NCBI GenBank assembly: GCA_036558265.1
Contig: DATBFY010000685.1
Coordinates: 1-7,146 of the forward strand
Origin: RYN-433 sp036558265
GTDB lineage: Bacteria; Planctomycetota; Phycisphaerae; Tepidisphaerales; Tepidisphaeraceae
Direction: 5' to 3'
Length of the DNA stretch: 7,146 nucleotides
The notes under the pieces were generated by a model. The model had not been told where the DNA came from and made no database searches. It saw only the letters and a list, made by a program, of their open reading frames with translations. Both the position numbers and the translations under genes were made by a program. Shown one piece after another: positions 5,699-7,146 of the stretch (positions are counted from its first letter, which is position 1; the number at the start of each line of letters is the position of its first letter).

Positions 5699-5938
5699 AT
5701 GGACGAAACCGAACAGAAGGTCATCGAGATCGTGTCCGAGCAGATGGGCGTGGACAAGAGCGAGATCACGCGCGAGACCCACTTCATCAACGACCTCAAC
5801 GCCGACTCGCTCGACACCGTCGAACTGGTCATGGAGTTCGAGGACGAGTTCGAGCTCTCGATTCCCGATGAGGAGGCCGAGAAGATCCAGACCGTCGGCC
5901 AGGCCATCGATTACATCAAGGAACATTCGAACAAGTAA
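5699..5938 (+). CDS. acpP: Acyl carrier protein
   Basis: A 79-aa acidic protein that carries growing acyl chains as thioesters on 4'-phosphopantetheine. The attachment site is Ser37 in NADSLDTVELVMEFEDEF, the near-invariant ACP sequence. Helix II is followed by FELSIPDEEAEKIQTVGQAIDYI, matching the family to the end. ATG 5699 gives a normal N-terminus (MDETEQKVIEIVSEQ). ATG 5657 in the same frame would add 14 non-ACP residues and lies within the leader hairpin, so it is rejected. GAGG at 5683-5686 is a weak and rather distant ribosome-binding site. It sits between fabG and fabF as in most bacteria, with sizeable gaps on both sides that probably reflect its separate expression level. Confidence 0.97.
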   Translation: MDETEQKVIEIVSEQMGVDKSEITRETHFINDLNADSLDTVELVMEFEDEFELSIPDEEAEKIQTVGQAIDYIKEHSNK

Positions 5939-5941
5939 GAG

Positions 5942-6012
5942 TTGTCTGTTGTTAGTTGTCAGTTGTCAGTGGGCGCACAGCGTCCTCTTAACTGGCAACT
6001 GACAACCAGCAA
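5942..6012 (+). repeat. TTGTCAG heptamer repeats in opposed orientation forming a hairpin (acpP-fabF gap)
   Basis: Four tandem 7-base units at 5942-5969 (TTGTCTG, TTGTTAG, TTGTCAG, TTGTCAG) are followed, after a non-repeat spacer, by inverted units CTGGCAA at 5992-5998, CTGACAA at 5999-6005 and a degenerate CCAGCAA at 6006-6012. Bases 5955-5970 pair with 5991-6006 over 16 bp, with one G-T wobble, around a 20-base loop. The structure begins three bases after the acpP stop and ends 18 bases before the fabF start. It lacks a T tract. It differs in sequence from the GGACTCA array before fabG but shares its 7-base period. Confidence 0.85.
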
Positions 6013-6030
6013 CGAACGACTCTCCCCCCA

Positions 6031-7146
6031 ATGAAGAGACGCGTCGTCATCACCGGCCTGGGCTGGATCACCTCCCTGGGCGAGCACGTCGACCCCGTGT
6101 GGGACGACCTGTGCGCCGGCAAGTCCGGCATCGGTCCGATCACCCGCTGGGACTGCTCCAAGTATCCCACGCGCTTCGGCGGGGAGTGCGCCTATTTCGA
6201 CGTCACCAAGTACGGCGTCGAGGTCAAGGAGGCGCGGCGCCTCGACCGCTTCGGACAGTTCGGCATCGCGGCATCGGTTTCCGCCGTCAAGGACGCCGGA
6301 ATCAACTTCGACCAGGAGGACCGCTACCGCTGCGGCGTGATCATCGGCAGCGGCATCGGCGGCATCGAAACGCTCGAGGAACAGAACAAGGTCCTGATCA
6401 GCCGCGGCGTCTCGCGCGTCTCCCCGTTCACCGTGCCGCGCCTGATGGTCAATGCCGCCAGCGGCAACGTCTCGATCGTCTTCCGCATCCACGGCCCCAA
6501 CACCGCCGTCGCCACCGCCTGCGCCACCGGCTCCAACGCGATCGGCGACGCGGCGCGATTCATCCAGCATGACCTGGCGGATGTCATGATCGCCGGGGGC
6601 TCCGAGGCCGCCCTGTGCGAGCTGGGCATGGCCAGCTTCTGCGCCGCCCGGGCCCTCTCGACCCGCAACGACGAGCCCTCCCGCGCCAGCCGGCCCTGGG
6701 ACAAGGACCGCGACGGCTTCGTCATGGCCGAGGGCTGCGGCATCGTCATCCTCGAAGACTACGAGCACGCGAAGAATCGCGGCGCGCGCATCTACTGCGA
6801 GCTGGTCGGCTACGGCATGTCCGGCGACGGACACCACATCACCGCCCCCCCCGAGGACGGCAGCGGCGCCGCCATGGCCATGAGGCTCGCCTTCAAGGAC
6901 GCCGCCCTCGCCCCCGACGCCGTCGATTACATCAACGCCCACGGCACCAGCACCCCGCTGGGCGACCTGGCCGAGACCCGCGCCATGAAGCAGGTCTTCG
7001 GCGCCCACACCGGCCGGCTCCAAATTTCCAGCACCAAGAGCCAGCTCGGCCACCTGCTCGGCGCCTCGGGGGGCGTCGAGCTCGTCATCTCGGCCCTGGC
7101 GATCGACCGCGGCGTCGTCCCTCCCACCACCAACCTCGACCACCCC
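6031..7146 (+). CDS. fabF: Beta-ketoacyl-ACP synthase II (FabF), 3' truncated by window edge
   Basis: FabF condenses acyl-ACP with malonyl-ACP in chain elongation. The frame is open from ATG 6031 to the window edge, giving 372 residues; FabF proteins are usually about 410, so roughly 40 are missing. The catalytic residues are all present: Cys164 in VATACATGSNA, His304 in NAHGTSTPLGD, Lys336 in STKSQLGH, and His341. Other family segments are MKRRVVITGLGWITSLG at 1-17, GVIIGSGIGG at 102-111, PWDKDRDGFVMAEG at 222-235, and GHLLGASGGVE at 340-350. FabF rather than FabB is supported by the position after acpP. No Shine-Dalgarno is visible: the start is preceded by CTCCCCCCA. A long open frame on the opposite strand is a GC-driven shadow. 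Confidence 0.95.
   Translation, partial: MKRRVVITGLGWITSLGEHVDPVWDDLCAGKSGIGPITRWDCSKYPTRFGGECAYFDVTKYGVEVKEARRLDRFGQFGIAASVSAVKDAGINFDQEDRYRCGVIIGSGIGGIETLEEQNKVLISRGVSRVSPFTVPRLMVNAASGNVSIVFRIHGPNTAVATACATGSNAIGDAARFIQHDLADVMIAGGSEAALCELGMASFCAARALSTRNDEPSRASRPWDKDRDGFVMAEGCGIVILEDYEHAKNRGARIYCELVGYGMSGDGHHITAPPEDGSGAAMAMRLAFKDAALAPDAVDYINAHGTSTPLGDLAETRAMKQVFGAHTGRLQISSTKSQLGHLLGASGGVELVISALAIDRGVVPPTTNLDHP

Noticed and set aside
5959..7143. Long open frame on the - strand (394 codons) opposite fabF
   Set aside because: fabF on the + strand has all its catalytic motifs. The antisense product is low-complexity (Gly, Ala, Asp, Val) and is an artefact of high-GC codon bias; its end also runs into the TTGTCAG repeat.

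Overview
The window is a chromosomal stretch of a high-GC bacterium and holds a type II fatty-acid/phospholipid synthesis cluster. All genes read on the + strand, in this order: 3' end of alaS, a PEP-CTERM exported protein, rpmF (ribosomal protein L32), plsX, fabH, fabD, fabG, acpP, and fabF cut off by the right edge. The rpmF-plsX-fabH-fabD-fabG-acpP-fabF order is a widespread bacterial arrangement. Three things fit a Planctomycetota bacterium, perhaps of the Phycisphaerae: a PEP-CTERM protein, GC-rich intergenic inverted repeats together with heptamer repeats, and poor Shine-Dalgarno use. This placement is inference; no rRNA or other marker is present.

Layout. Bases 1-437 encode the C-terminal DHHA1 domain of alanyl-tRNA synthetase. 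Bases 531-1184 encode a secreted protein of 217 aa with a signal peptide and a C-terminal PEP-CTERM sorting tail, preceded by a plausible sigma70-type promoter. The 207-base gap at 1185-1391 holds a promoter-like sequence and a convincing intrinsic terminator, and is the likely operon boundary. rpmF (1392-1577) and plsX (1610-2629) follow with strong Shine-Dalgarno sequences. fabH (2733-3722), fabD (3792-4736), fabG (4782-5519), acpP (5699-5938) and fabF (6031 to the edge) complete the cluster. Each encodes an intact-looking enzyme with its catalytic residues in place.

Pathway logic. FabD loads malonyl onto AcpP. FabH condenses malonyl-ACP with an acyl-CoA primer. FabF carries out elongation condensations and FabG reduces the 3-keto product. 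PlsX turns finished acyl-ACP into acyl-phosphate for phospholipid synthesis. The dehydratase (FabZ/FabA) and enoyl reductase are not in this window.

The most unusual aspect lies between the genes. Every gap from plsX to fabF carries a repeat or hairpin of a different kind: a 9-bp tetraloop hairpin before fabH, a 21-bp inverted repeat with self-palindromic arms before fabD, a GGACTCA heptamer array before fabG, a long GC hairpin at the predicted 5' end of an acpP transcript, and a TTGTCAG heptamer array folded into a 16-bp hairpin before fabF. Several lie close to start codons, and fabH, fabD and fabF have no well-placed Shine-Dalgarno sequence. I found no defence system, mobile element with a transposase, CRISPR array, tRNA or rRNA. 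The genes are ordinary housekeeping genes; the interest is in the non-coding spacers.
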